From: Isotricha intestinalis
Lineage: Eukaryota; Ciliophora; Litostomatea; Vestibuliferida; Isotrichidae
Assembly: GCA_023807065.1 (NCBI GenBank)
Contig: JAJJLU010004291.1
Location: 1 to 15,292, forward strand
DNA length: 15,292 nucleotides
Direction of reading: 5' to 3'
The position numbers were made by a program, and so were the translations under genes. This document shows, one piece after another, positions 7,166 to 15,292 of the stretch (the first letter of the stretch is position 1; each line of letters opens with the position of its first letter). Under the pieces are notes generated by a model. That model searched no databases and was not told where the DNA came from. It saw only the letters and a list, made by a program, of their open reading frames with translations.

Positions 7166-9433
7166 TTATAGTGTAATATTAAGCAATTCACTTTTTTTAA
7201 TATCTTCAAATGTAGGTTTCATATCAGAAACATATTTTTCAATTTGAGTATTATTATGATTAAATGATTCATTTCTTATTAAATAAGGCTCAACACCTTT
7301 ATTAATTGAATTATTATGCTTTCCATTTTCTATTATTGTATTTCTTATTGTATTCATTTGTTTCAAATAAAATTTTTGAGGTTTTAAATCTAAAATATAT
7401 TTATTAATTTTGATTGCATTTATTATTTTTTGATAAATTAATGATGATAATTGTTCATTTATATGAGAATATGCTTTTAAAGAATTTATAATATTTATTG
7501 GGTCATCTCCTACTTTAATTTCGAAAATTTCTTCTTTTGATTTATCAAATTTAATTTTAACTTTTAAAGAAGATAAGTTTTCTTTTTGATTTAATATTTG
7601 ATTATTCATATTATTTTGTGTATCACTATGAATTTTTTGATTATTGTTAATATAGTGATTATTTATCCATTCATCAGTCTTAGTTTGGTATATCCTTTGA
7701 TTTAAATTTTGATTTTGAATATTATTATTAATTTTATTATTTAAATTAAAATTATTTTGAAAAAGTTGATAATTTCCTTTTACCGTATTAGAATTAAAAA
7801 CTTCATTTTTATTTTTCATTCCTCCTATAACATTTTTATCACTATTGACAGTTCTATAAGGAATATTACTATGCTTTTTATTCATATTATTATTATTACT
7901 ATTAATAATGTTATTATTATGGTTATTATTATTTATATTATTATTAGGATTATTATTATTAGGATTGTTATTATTATTGATATTATGACTATGATTATTA
8001 TTGTTATTATTAATATTATTACTGTTATTATTATTAATAGAATTATAATAATTCCTTTGTTGTTGAATATTTATTATATTTGAAGGAATTTGTTTTTGAA
8101 TATTATGAGATTGAGGTGTAGCCATCATAAAGTTTAAATTAATGTTTTGATTAAAATTTGGATTTGTATTTTTTGTTCCTTGCATACTTAAACTTAATTT
8201 ATTATTAATTTGCATATTATTAGAATTATTTTTATAAAATCTATTATTTGTTTTTCCTCCTTGATAATTCAAATTTGGCATTCCAAAATTTGTGTTATTG
8301 ATATTTGGAATCATATTAATAGTTTGATTCGGAGTTTCATTCAAAGATTTATTTATTTTATTTACTTTTTTATTATTATATTTAATATCTTCATTCATAT
8401 TAAAAGGGTAATTTTGATTATTTTGATTGTTATTATTATTAATATTAAATATTTGATTTTGTTCAATCATCTTTGGAATGTTGTAAATATTATTTTGAAT
8501 TCTTCCATAATTTCCTTGTTGAGTAAAATTTTTATTCATAAACATTTCATTAGGAATGAATTGATTTATATTTTGATTTAAAGATATTAAATGTTTATTC
8601 ATATTATCATTATTATTTTCCATTGATATAGTGGAATAATTTTGCTTTAAATTAGGTTCTTCTTTTAATTCATTTAACTTTTCATCTTTTGTTTGTATTG
8701 AAGTACTTTCACTATCTTTTTCTCTTGAAATTTGATTTTGAATTTGATTCATATATATTATATTTTGATTTGGAAAATTATGAACTAACATATTTTGTGC
8801 TTTTTGAATATTAGTTTTATTCATATTTTGATTTTGGTAAAAATTATTCGTGTTTGGATTTTGATAATTGAAATTTTGATTTTGAATTAAATGATTATTG
8901 TTATTATCATTTTGTTTTAATTGGTCATTTATTTGAGATATATAATTATTATTAAATTGATTATTATTTTGATTTTGTTTTTGAAATTGGAAATTATTTG
9001 AATTTTGATTATTTTGATATTTTTTATATTGTTTATTTGGAAACATATTTTGATAATTGTTTATTTGATTTTGTTCATGGGGAAAATCTTCTTTAATATT
9101 AGAAGAATTTTCTATTGTATTATTTTGCACATAATTATGTTCATAATCTCTTCTTTTTTTTCTCATTTTTTTCACATTTTGAGGATTTTCAAATTCTTCA
9201 TTTGAATTTTTTCCTTGAAATGAAAGAAAATTTTTTTTATTTTGGTTTTTTCGAAAATTTTGAGAATTCATATAATTATCCATATTTGAATTATTTGACT
9301 TCTCATCTAATTGATTATTCCTTTGAATATTTTTATAATAATTTTTTTTCCCTTTTTGATTATTCTGACTTGGAATTTCTTCTTTTGGATTCTGTTCAAA
9401 AAATTGATATTCATTTCTATCTTGATTATTCAT
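7166..9433 (-). CDS. Asn/Gln-rich low-complexity protein with possible C-terminal beta-grasp or PB1-like domain
   Basis: The 755-residue product is not recognised as a named gene. Residues 1 to about 610 are low complexity and dominated by Asn and Gln, with scattered Tyr, Phe and Met, resembling prion-like or condensate-forming segments. An almost pure Asn tract with His, Pro and Ile interruptions occupies about 465-517. A basic KKMRKKRR cluster near residue 90 could act in RNA binding or nuclear import. Residues about 620-675 differ: LKVKIKFDKSKEEIFEIKVG followed by a helix reads as two beta strands and a helix, like PB1 or ubiquitin-like folds found in many protist proteins. The tail (about 676-755) is again ordinary sequence. 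It is the first in-frame Met. Upstream sequence lacks the blocks shared by the ubiquitin-like and DNAI3 genes. An RNA-granule or scaffold role is inference only. Confidence 0.75.
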   Translation of the reverse strand: MNNQDRNEYQFFEQNPKEEIPSQNNQKGKKNYYKNIQRNNQLDEKSNNSNMDNYMNSQNFRKNQNKKNFLSFQGKNSNEEFENPQNVKKMRKKRRDYEHNYVQNNTIENSSNIKEDFPHEQNQINNYQNMFPNKQYKKYQNNQNSNNFQFQKQNQNNNQFNNNYISQINDQLKQNDNNNNHLIQNQNFNYQNPNTNNFYQNQNMNKTNIQKAQNMLVHNFPNQNIIYMNQIQNQISREKDSESTSIQTKDEKLNELKEEPNLKQNYSTISMENNNDNMNKHLISLNQNINQFIPNEMFMNKNFTQQGNYGRIQNNIYNIPKMIEQNQIFNINNNNNQNNQNYPFNMNEDIKYNNKKVNKINKSLNETPNQTINMIPNINNTNFGMPNLNYQGGKTNNRFYKNNSNNMQINNKLSLSMQGTKNTNPNFNQNINLNFMMATPQSHNIQKQIPSNIINIQQQRNYYNSINNNNSNNINNNNNNHSHNINNNNNPNNNNPNNNINNNNHNNNIINSNNNNMNKKHSNIPYRTVNSDKNVIGGMKNKNEVFNSNTVKGNYQLFQNNFNLNNKINNNIQNQNLNQRIYQTKTDEWINNHYINNNQKIHSDTQNNMNNQILNQKENLSSLKVKIKFDKSKEEIFEIKVGDDPINIINSLKAYSHINEQLSSLIYQKIINAIKINKYILDLKPQKFYLKQMNTIRNTIIENGKHNNSINKGVEPYLIRNESFNHNNTQIEKYVSDMKPTFEDIKKSELLNITL
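7883..8041 (-). repeat. AAT-type trinucleotide tract encoding poly-asparagine
   Basis: About 160 bases are made mostly of ATT and GTT triplets on the plus strand, read as AAT and AAC (Asn) codons on the minus strand. Interruptions encode His, Pro, Ile, Ser and Met, so the array is imperfect and likely old or under mild selection. Such tracts vary in length by replication slippage. It lies wholly within the Asn/Gln-rich gene and keeps its frame. Confidence 0.85.
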
Positions 9434-10216
9434 AAATTAAAACTATTAAAATACAATATAAAATTCTAAAACACATTAAAATAATTAAAAAAATTTAAAA
9501 ATGAATAATAAAAAATTAACAAAAAATGGGCGTTTAAAATGATTACAATTTTAATTTAATTATTAGTAGTAGTAGTCAGATAGAATAAATAATAAATATG
9601 CTAAAAACTATATTATCAATAACAGGGACAAATAATACCAGATTATAAAAAATAAAAAAGTGAAGATTTCTCAGAATAAAGTAGAGAAAGGTATTCATGA
9701 ATATGAATAAAAAGAATGAAAGGACATGTTTATAATTTATTTAAGAGAAGAATTTTAATCTTCTCATGACTACAAAAATAAAATTATAAGGGAAAAAATA
9801 AATTTGTTTATAGAAAAATAAAGTATAAAAAATATAATTTCAAAAATATTTTGGATGAGATTAATTATATAATTGATAAAAAAGTAAATTTAAAAATCAC
9901 TTTTCTTTGAAAAGTAATCAATTTAATGAAATAATAAAAAATTTTATATTAAATTAAAAGTATTTGTCAAAAAATAGAATCATTTAAAAAAAGAAAAACC
10001 CGGATTTTTTTTGGAAGAAATGAAAAAAAATGAATATATTTTTAGGTCAATACAATCATAATAATTTTATTCAATTCAAGTAATGATAATTAATAGTTAA
10101 ACTTAACTAATACCAGTTATATTCAAATTCTTTTTAATTAAATATAATATATAAATTAAATGATCTTTAAGAGAAATTCATTAAATTTTGTGGTTTTATA
10201 AAAATTTTAATAATTT
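9434..10216. other. 783-base intergenic region, no intact gene
   Basis: This region holds the 5' flank of the Asn/Gln-rich gene and the 3' flank of the ubiquitin-like gene. It is A-rich on the plus strand. A plus-strand frame from 9660 reads like Lys/Glu/Ile-rich protein but is broken by stops about as often as chance predicts for this base composition, so it is not called. No tRNA, repeat or transposon end was seen. Confidence 0.6.
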
Positions 10217-10669
10217 TTATTCTGTTTTTTCACTTTTAGCAGTAGTAACAGGAGGTTTATCAGGATTATTATTTGGTTTAACAACAACATTACAATCTTT
10301 TAAAACATCATTAATTTTTTCAAAAACAATTTTTCCATCTTCAGTTTCTACATTTTTATAAGTTGGATAAATTACTGTTCCATTTTGAATTTGTTGATCA
10401 TGATTAATAGTTTCATCTTCTACTGGTCTTCTATTTTCTAAATATAATTTAATATCTTCAACAGCTATTCCAGTTAATTCTGATAATTTTTGCTTAATTA
10501 TAATTGATTTGTGATATTCATCTGTATATATTATATAAATATCTTTTAAATGTTTTACTTTAACTGAAATTGGTAATGGTTGTAAATCTTTTGGAGTATA
10601 ATCTGGGATTATTATTTTTGGTGGTTCTTTAGGAGCATCATCACCCTTCTTCTTTTTCTTTCCTCCCAT
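10217..10669 (-). CDS. Small ubiquitin-like (beta-grasp) domain protein with Lys-rich N-terminus
   Basis: The 150-residue protein begins MGGKKKKKGDD, a basic leader seen in many axonemal and RNA-associated proteins, followed by a Pro-rich linker. Residues about 34-105 follow the ubiquitin pattern: strand ISVKVKHLK, strand DIYIIYTDEY, helix SIIIKQKLSELTGI, then VEDIKLYLENRRPVEDE and a final strand TVIYPTYK. This parallels ubiquitin's order of strands, helix, 'RLIFAGKQLED' strand-turn and last strand. There is no C-terminal Gly-Gly and about 45 residues follow the domain, so it is probably not conjugated to other proteins and acts as a binding module. The upstream region shares two sequence blocks with the DNAI3 gene, suggesting co-expression and possibly a flagellar role. 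The named family is not recognised. The gene is clearly richer in varied codons than its flanks. Confidence 0.8.
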   Translation of the reverse strand: MGGKKKKKGDDAPKEPPKIIIPDYTPKDLQPLPISVKVKHLKDIYIIYTDEYHKSIIIKQKLSELTGIAVEDIKLYLENRRPVEDETINHDQQIQNGTVIYPTYKNVETEDGKIVFEKINDVLKDCNVVVKPNNNPDKPPVTTAKSEKTE

Positions 10670-10689
10670 ATTTCAATTTTAATTATTTA

Positions 10690-10710
10690 TAACTTATTTG
10701 TTAAATATAT
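10690..10710 (-). promoter_or_regulatory. Shared upstream blocks of the ubiquitin-like gene
   Basis: On the minus strand AAGTTA occupies 10695-10690, ending exactly 20 bases before the ATG, and ATATATTTAA occupies 10710-10701, ending 31 bases before it. The same two blocks precede the DNAI3 gene at 20 and 30 bases. An A-rich AAAAATAAAA run lies just before ATATATTTAA in both. This arrangement suggests a core promoter or transcription start element with a short 5' leader. Confidence 0.4.
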
Positions 10711-11071
10711 TTTTATTTTTAAATATTTTTCTTTTTTTGGTGATGAATGTAATAAATGAAAATAAAATTTTGAATTTTTTCATTTTGATTGAAATATTAA
10801 TAAAATAGGAAATATAGTACTTCATAAGGTAAAACAAAAGAAGTTTATTTATATGGATTTAAATAAAAAATAGATTAAATATTTATAAAAAAAGGAAAAA
10901 AAATACATAATAATTTATCTTAAGACAATTCAATTTTATATTATAATTTACTTAATAACGTATTTAATAATGTCATATACCCTCAAAAAAGGAAAATTTA
11001 CAAAAATAATGATGACAAATTAAAGTAAAATTATAAAGAATTAAATTTATATCTATTTAAATATTTAAAAC

Positions 11072-11134
11072 AATCACAGAAATATTGAAAAATCAATTAG
11101 ATAAAGTATAGAATTCAAGAAATGCTCTGTGATT
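11072..11134. repeat. Nine-base inverted repeat with 45-base spacer
   Basis: AATCACAGA at 11072-11080 is the reverse complement of TCTGTGATT at 11126-11134. Both arms carry more G and C than the surrounding sequence, which makes chance pairing of A/T runs a poorer explanation. No target-site duplication or transposase was found, so its nature is unknown. Confidence 0.4.
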
Positions 11135-11807
11135 ATTACAATATCCACTAAATTCAATGATATTAAATATTTTGAAAAAAATGAAAAATTATTTTATCTA
11201 TTATTTTTAATGTTGATATTTATTTGAAAAAATTAAAATAAAATTAAATCAATTATTTTAATAGAATTGGACTTATAAAAAAATATTTTGTAATGGAATT
11301 GAAATTAGAGAACAGAATGTTTTTCAAAAAAACTTATAATTAATTAAAGAAATTTCATTTTTTAGAAATTAATATTGAAGTTCGAAACCATTTATTTATT
11401 TTGTTTAAATAAAAAAAATATATTTATGAAGTTTTAATAATAAATAATAATATTCTTTCTAATATATTTTACTTTATTATTATAATATTAATATAATGTA
11501 AATTAGAAAAATTTATTAGATTTTATAAAAGTTATTTGAAAATTGATTGAAATAAGCATTTATAATAAAAGCAAATAAATTCAAACACCTTTTAGTCTTT
11601 TATATTATTGAATGAATTAATCACAAATACATTATCGCATAATTTTTTTGAATAATAAATTTAAAAATCATTTAATAATCTAATTTATTTTTTAAAAATT
11701 ATTTACAATTATTTTGATTTTGTATCAATATAGCAAATAAATTAAAAAATTTTAATTTTAAATTATTTTGTAAAAATTTTTCATAATGAAAAAAAAATAA
11801 TATAGTT

Positions 11808-14057
11808 TTAACTGTTATTTTCCTCTTCTTCTTTAGCTTTTCTTTCTTTCTCTAATTCTTCTTCTGTTTTAGGGACTTCTAATCCTAATTCTCTCATAAT
11901 ATCTCTTTTATCATTTTGAAAAGCTTCTTCAGCATATTTTAATTCTAATTCTCTTTCAATATCATTTTCAGGTTCTTTTTTCTCATCCCCAGCATTAGCA
12001 GTATTATTAATTTCTTCTTCAATTATTTTAAATCGCATTTCCATATATTCTTGTCTAGCAATTTCATTATCGAAAAATTGTTTCATAATATTCTCTTCGT
12101 CAGAAACTTTTTCATAAAATAATTTAGGAACTTCAATTAAAGTCATTTGACCAGAAATATCTCCAATACACATATATTCAATAGTTTTTTTAGTTTGATT
12201 TTCAGCATTTTCATCAATAGGAGGAGAATATCTAAATATAGTAATTGAAGTAACTTTTTCTTTAATAATAGGATCTTTAATAGAAGGTTTATGACTTTCA
12301 TCTAAAAAGTCCCAAATATCAATTTTACCATTAGATCTACATAAAAATAATACTCCTGGTCTAGAAGGCGAAAAAGTACCACAAGTATAAGAAGATTTTT
12401 TTAAATTTGGTGAAATAAATATAGGTTTAATTCTACTTTTACTCCATAAACAAAAATGAAAATCATGAACAGTAATAAATATATCATTAAAAAATGGTGA
12501 TATTTGAAAGAATAAAACAGGTCTATAATATCTGTTATAATAATGATTAATTACATTAGCAGCTGGATTATCTGTTGTATTTTTAATTGAATTATCAACA
12601 CAATAAACTCTTCCTTCATCAGTAGAAACATAAAATAAAAATTTATCTTCTAAAGCTTCAATTTCAAGTCCTGTTCCATTTACTTTTCCAATAGCATCAA
12701 CTTTATTAATTTCAATATGTTGAGTTGTCATATATGGATTAATATCATTTTGAACAGTTTTAGGATCACCTAAATTTAAATTTTTATAATCCCAAACTAT
12801 GACTTGACCATCTTCACCTAATGAAGCTATTGTACAACATTCTTTTTCTTCTGGAATCAATGCAATTTGCTTTTTCTTATTCATTACATAACCTGGAGGA
12901 AACCATTTTAATCCTTTAACTTTACCTTTATGACTTTCTAATAATGATGATATATTATATATATAATAATCTTTAATATTTGCATGTTTCATATAGGAAT
13001 TAACATCAGTATTTTGATGCTCTCTTAAAGTAGACATTAAATCAATAAATTTAACAAACATTAATTGACCAGATGATAAAGCAATAACTAAATAATTATT
13101 ATTAACAGGAGAAAATTCATAACAAGTAATTTCACAAGGGGTTTTAACTGAGAAAATAGGAGCATTTTGTTCAACGTCTTTAATATTCCAAAATAATATT
13201 TCTGAAGTATAAGGTATACCTTCAACTTTAATACTTTCATCAAAAGTATAATTTCTATATAATGAATGAGTTACAAAAGGATCTGTTTCTGCTAATCCTC
13301 TTATTATATTTACTGATTTTTCTTTTTTTGCTTTATTTCCTGCTGAATTATCTCTAAATGTTCTTACTTCATCTTCATCATTACCATTCTTTTTTTTACC
13401 ATCTTCAGTGGAAATATGATTAAATTTATCTAAATCAAAATCATTTTTAAATATATTTATTGTTTCATTGCTTTGTAAAGCTTCTTCCATTCTTAAAGTT
13501 ACTTTATTAATGAAATTCTCGACTTGATTTAATAAATTAGGTACAGTTAAATATTTATTACTTTTATCTAAGAATTTATCTTTAATATCATTTAAATTAT
13601 CTTCAACTTGAGTGAAAGAATTAACATATACTTTTTTAGCAACTTGAAAAGTTTTTGTAGTTGAACAATTTGCAGTTTGAAAACCCATTTCAATATAAGA
13701 TCTTTCTTGTAAAGGATATTCATTTGCAAGTTTAACTCCTTTAACTTCATTATTTCCAACAGTTTGTTCTTCATTTGCATTTTTATCTTGAAATAAATTT
13801 ACAATTGGTGCTTCAAATTCTCTTTTTTTTCTCCAAATTACATTTTTAAATAATTCTTTTCTTTGAGGAACTATTTCACTATTAAAATTTTCATTTGGTA
13901 ATATTTTTGAGTTTGGATAATTTTTATTACCAAAAAAATATTTTGGTTTGAAACGCTCATAAGGTCCTGCAAATAAATCTTCGTCTCGATTATCTGTTGC
14001 TGCTCGCATTGCACTCTTTTTTATTGCTTCTATTTCATCTAATGTTGGATCTGCCAT
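11808..14057 (-). CDS. DNAI3: Inner-arm dynein intermediate chain, DNAI3/WDR63 (IC140-like) WD-repeat protein
   Basis: This 749-residue protein matches WDR63, the vertebrate counterpart of Chlamydomonas IC140, an intermediate chain of the two-headed I1/f inner dynein arm that anchors the motor to the doublet microtubule. Family landmarks in order are WRKKREFEAPIVNLFQDKNA (75-94), LANEYPLQERSYIEMGFQT (110-128), EEALQSNETINIF (191-203), then WD-type blades with SEILFWNI (285-292), VIVWDY (419-424), FCLWSK (535-540) and KIDIWDF (578-584). The segment SYTCGTFSPSRPGVLFLCRS (556-575) is characteristic. A helical tail contains FFDNEIARQEYMEMRFKI (661-678) and a final IMRELGLEVP, both recalled from WDR63 ends. 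It is somewhat shorter than the roughly 890-residue human protein, with a shorter N-terminus and a Lys/Glu-rich C-terminus. Start MADPTLDE is the first in-frame Met. Its upstream blocks match those of the ubiquitin-like gene. Confidence 0.9.
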   Translation of the reverse strand: MADPTLDEIEAIKKSAMRAATDNRDEDLFAGPYERFKPKYFFGNKNYPNSKILPNENFNSEIVPQRKELFKNVIWRKKREFEAPIVNLFQDKNANEEQTVGNNEVKGVKLANEYPLQERSYIEMGFQTANCSTTKTFQVAKKVYVNSFTQVEDNLNDIKDKFLDKSNKYLTVPNLLNQVENFINKVTLRMEEALQSNETINIFKNDFDLDKFNHISTEDGKKKNGNDEDEVRTFRDNSAGNKAKKEKSVNIIRGLAETDPFVTHSLYRNYTFDESIKVEGIPYTSEILFWNIKDVEQNAPIFSVKTPCEITCYEFSPVNNNYLVIALSSGQLMFVKFIDLMSTLREHQNTDVNSYMKHANIKDYYIYNISSLLESHKGKVKGLKWFPPGYVMNKKKQIALIPEEKECCTIASLGEDGQVIVWDYKNLNLGDPKTVQNDINPYMTTQHIEINKVDAIGKVNGTGLEIEALEDKFLFYVSTDEGRVYCVDNSIKNTTDNPAANVINHYYNRYYRPVLFFQISPFFNDIFITVHDFHFCLWSKSRIKPIFISPNLKKSSYTCGTFSPSRPGVLFLCRSNGKIDIWDFLDESHKPSIKDPIIKEKVTSITIFRYSPPIDENAENQTKKTIEYMCIGDISGQMTLIEVPKLFYEKVSDEENIMKQFFDNEIARQEYMEMRFKIIEEEINNTANAGDEKKEPENDIERELELKYAEEAFQNDKRDIMRELGLEVPKTEEELEKERKAKEEEENNS

Positions 14058-14077
14058 TTTTATTATTTAATATTTTG

Positions 14078-14097
14078 TAACTTAATATTAAATATAT
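14078..14097 (-). promoter_or_regulatory. Shared upstream blocks of the DNAI3 gene
   Basis: On the minus strand AAGTTA (14083-14078) ends 20 bases before the ATG and ATATATTTAA (14097-14088) ends 30 bases before it, matching the blocks and spacing at 10690-10710. The sequence between them and the ATG is A/T only apart from one C. The other three genes in the window lack this arrangement. Confidence 0.4.
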
Positions 14098-14309
14098 TTT
14101 TTATTTTTTTTGATTTAAATAAAAGATTTTTTTCCAATTATTTTTATAATTTTTTCAAAAGTAGTTTTTCATCTTTTTTTTATTTGAGAAATATTCATTG
14201 TTCATTGATTGAATTTAGATGTTTTAGTAAAATATTATTTTTATAAATAATTAAAAAAAATTATAATACCATAAATAAAAATAAAATAGTAAAATAAATT
14301 CAAATTTTA

Positions 14310-15292
14310 ATGGAAGTTTCACCAGATATTTCAAACAAAAATGTAATAAATCCTTATAAATATTTTCAATTTAGATTTATATACCAAACATTTTCTAATT
14401 CCAAATCAAATTCTAGATGTATTAGTAGAAAATTATAGATAATATTTAAATCTCTTCAAGAATCAAATAATAAATTAAAAATAATAAATTATATGATTTA
14501 AAAATAGATTATATTGATTATTTAAAAGATATAAAACAAATAAATGAAGATAAACAAAATATTTCAAATTTAGGTAAATACACTATTTGGAATTTTTACC
14601 AAGAATGATTAAATCATTTTTTTTAAAAATTATATATACAGATATGTTTAAATTTCAAAAAGAAGTATTAATCATACTCATTTAGGAAATAAAAATTTTG
14701 ATGAATAATTTTATTGATGTAAAAGAAAAAATGAAATTAATTAAACTGTTGAAGAATATGAAATAATACAAAAAAGAAAGTAAAATGAAAAAAAGATTAA
14801 AAAGAATTTGAAAAGCCAAAAAATATTGAGAAAAAATTTGAAGAACAAATGAAAAAATAAATTAAATGATCATATTGAAATAAGAAAAAAAGAATTTAAA
14901 GAATAGAATTCTTAATTGATTTTACACTTTTAGTTTATTAGTTTCAGAAAATCAATTGAATTTGATTTTATTAAATTTAAAATTATAAAAATTGATGATA
15001 AAAAGGAAAAAGTTTCTTTGATTATAATATTTTTAATACTTCAATTGATTATTTAATTATATTTACAAAATTTTACTCAAAGAAGAATACAATTAATTCA
15101 AAAAGATCTTAATGAAACTAATGGTGGAACTAATGAAAATTTTAAGAAATTTTGAGGATTTGATAAAACTTTAATAAAAAAATTGAGGAAACTATTATAG
15201 ATAGAAAATTAAAAAATTAATTTTATTCAAAAAGAAAAAAATATAAAGAAGTTACTCACACTCTAGTTATAAATAAAGGTTGGATTCTGAGC
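14310..15292 (+). pseudogene. Possible degraded or intron-split gene, reaching the window edge
   Basis: The stretch has no long open frame, yet several plus-strand runs look coding. An ATG at 14310 opens 42 codons (MEVSPDISNKNVINPYKY...) ending in TAG at 14436. A one-base shift near 14390 continues as IPNQILDVLVENY. Another frame is open for 44 codons at 14474-14605 (LKIDYIDYLKDIKQINEDKQ, then KYTIWNFYQE). A third is open for 40 and 32 codons (14934-15053, 15057-15152), including IQLIQKDLNETNGGTNENF. Stops in this last frame are about half the number expected by chance. The final 50 bases, which are richer in G and C, can be read as HTLVINKGWILS. The protein family is not recognised. Alternatives are an intron-containing gene (a GT-AG pair at 14574-14641 is possible) or chance in A-rich DNA. 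Confidence 0.3.

Larger units (their letters stand above)
10670..11807. other. 1138-base intergenic region with possible coding remnants
   Basis: No intact gene is seen. It contains the promoter side of the ubiquitin-like gene and the 3' flank of DNAI3. Plus-strand frames around 10920-11170 and 11250-11400 give protein-like runs of about 30 codons, such as NGIEIREQNVFQKN near 11297, separated by stops and frame changes. A short inverted repeat sits at 11072-11134. These may be remnants of an old gene, but chance cannot be excluded. A GTTCGAAAC string at 11382-11390 looks like a tRNA T-loop, but no matching stems surround it. Confidence 0.5.

Noticed and set aside
7883..8041. Trinucleotide array as a CRISPR or satellite
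   Set aside because: It is an in-frame Asn codon tract inside a gene, without spacer structure.
7757..9435. Plus-strand open frames of 66-123 codons opposite the Asn/Gln-rich gene
   Set aside because: They are antisense shadows made of Ile, Phe and Leu from AAT-rich codons, with no domain-like sequence.
9660..10120. Plus-strand frame that reads as protein if its TAA codons were Gln (ciliate-type code)
   Set aside because: It holds about 15 stops in about 150 codons, which is what chance predicts at this base composition, and the real genes end in TAA and use CAA for Gln.
11380..11395. GTTCGAAAC resembling a tRNA T-loop
   Set aside because: No acceptor, D or anticodon stem can be built from the flanking A/T sequence.
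13592..13780. 62-codon minus-strand frame inside the DNAI3 gene
   Set aside because: It is an out-of-frame shadow of a well-supported coding region.
582..14057. All five genes end in TAA, suggesting reassigned TAG or TGA
   Set aside because: At this AT content TAA is expected for most stops, so five of five is not informative.

Overview
This is a very AT-rich nuclear window from a flagellated or ciliated eukaryote. GC looks like roughly 15% between genes and 20-25% inside them. Five long open frames each run from ATG to TAA without an apparent intron. The standard code fits: Gln is read from CAA and no long frame is broken by TAA or TAG, so the Tetrahymena/Paramecium code is unlikely. Two genes belong to families tied to motile cilia: an androglobin-like calpain-fold protein and an inner-arm dynein intermediate chain (DNAI3/WDR63, IC140 type). 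The organism cannot be named from the sequence. A trichomonad-like or other AT-rich metamonad, a standard-code ciliate, or an anaerobic chytrid-type fungus all fit some features. Classic trichomonad Inr elements just upstream of the ATGs are not generally seen.

Layout. Positions 1-581 are non-coding and hold two odd islands: a 60-base patch of about 53% GC with a perfect 12-base palindrome (211-270), and a two-part stem (326-407). An androglobin-like gene of 1637 codons fills 582-5495 on the minus strand. A 222-base AT-rich spacer separates it from a divergent 456-codon orphan gene encoding a Lys/Asn-rich protein (5718-7088, plus). After only 77 bases comes the end of a convergent 755-codon Asn/Gln-rich gene (7166-9433, minus) whose C-terminal segment may be a small beta-grasp/PB1-like domain. 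A 783-base gap precedes a 150-codon ubiquitin-like gene (10217-10669, minus). A 1138-base gap precedes the DNAI3 gene (11808-14057, minus). The last 1.2 kb has no intact gene but shows broken coding-like runs on the plus strand.

How the parts may fit. DNAI3 builds the I1/f inner dynein arm. Androglobin-family proteins are associated with motile cilia and sperm flagella. The ubiquitin-like gene has upstream sequence strikingly similar to that of DNAI3: two shared blocks, one at identical distance from the ATG. This makes it a candidate co-expressed flagellar gene. The clearest biological oddity is that the androglobin-like protein appears to lack the globin domain that gives the family its name. 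No defence system, CRISPR array, tRNA, rRNA or intact transposon was recognised.
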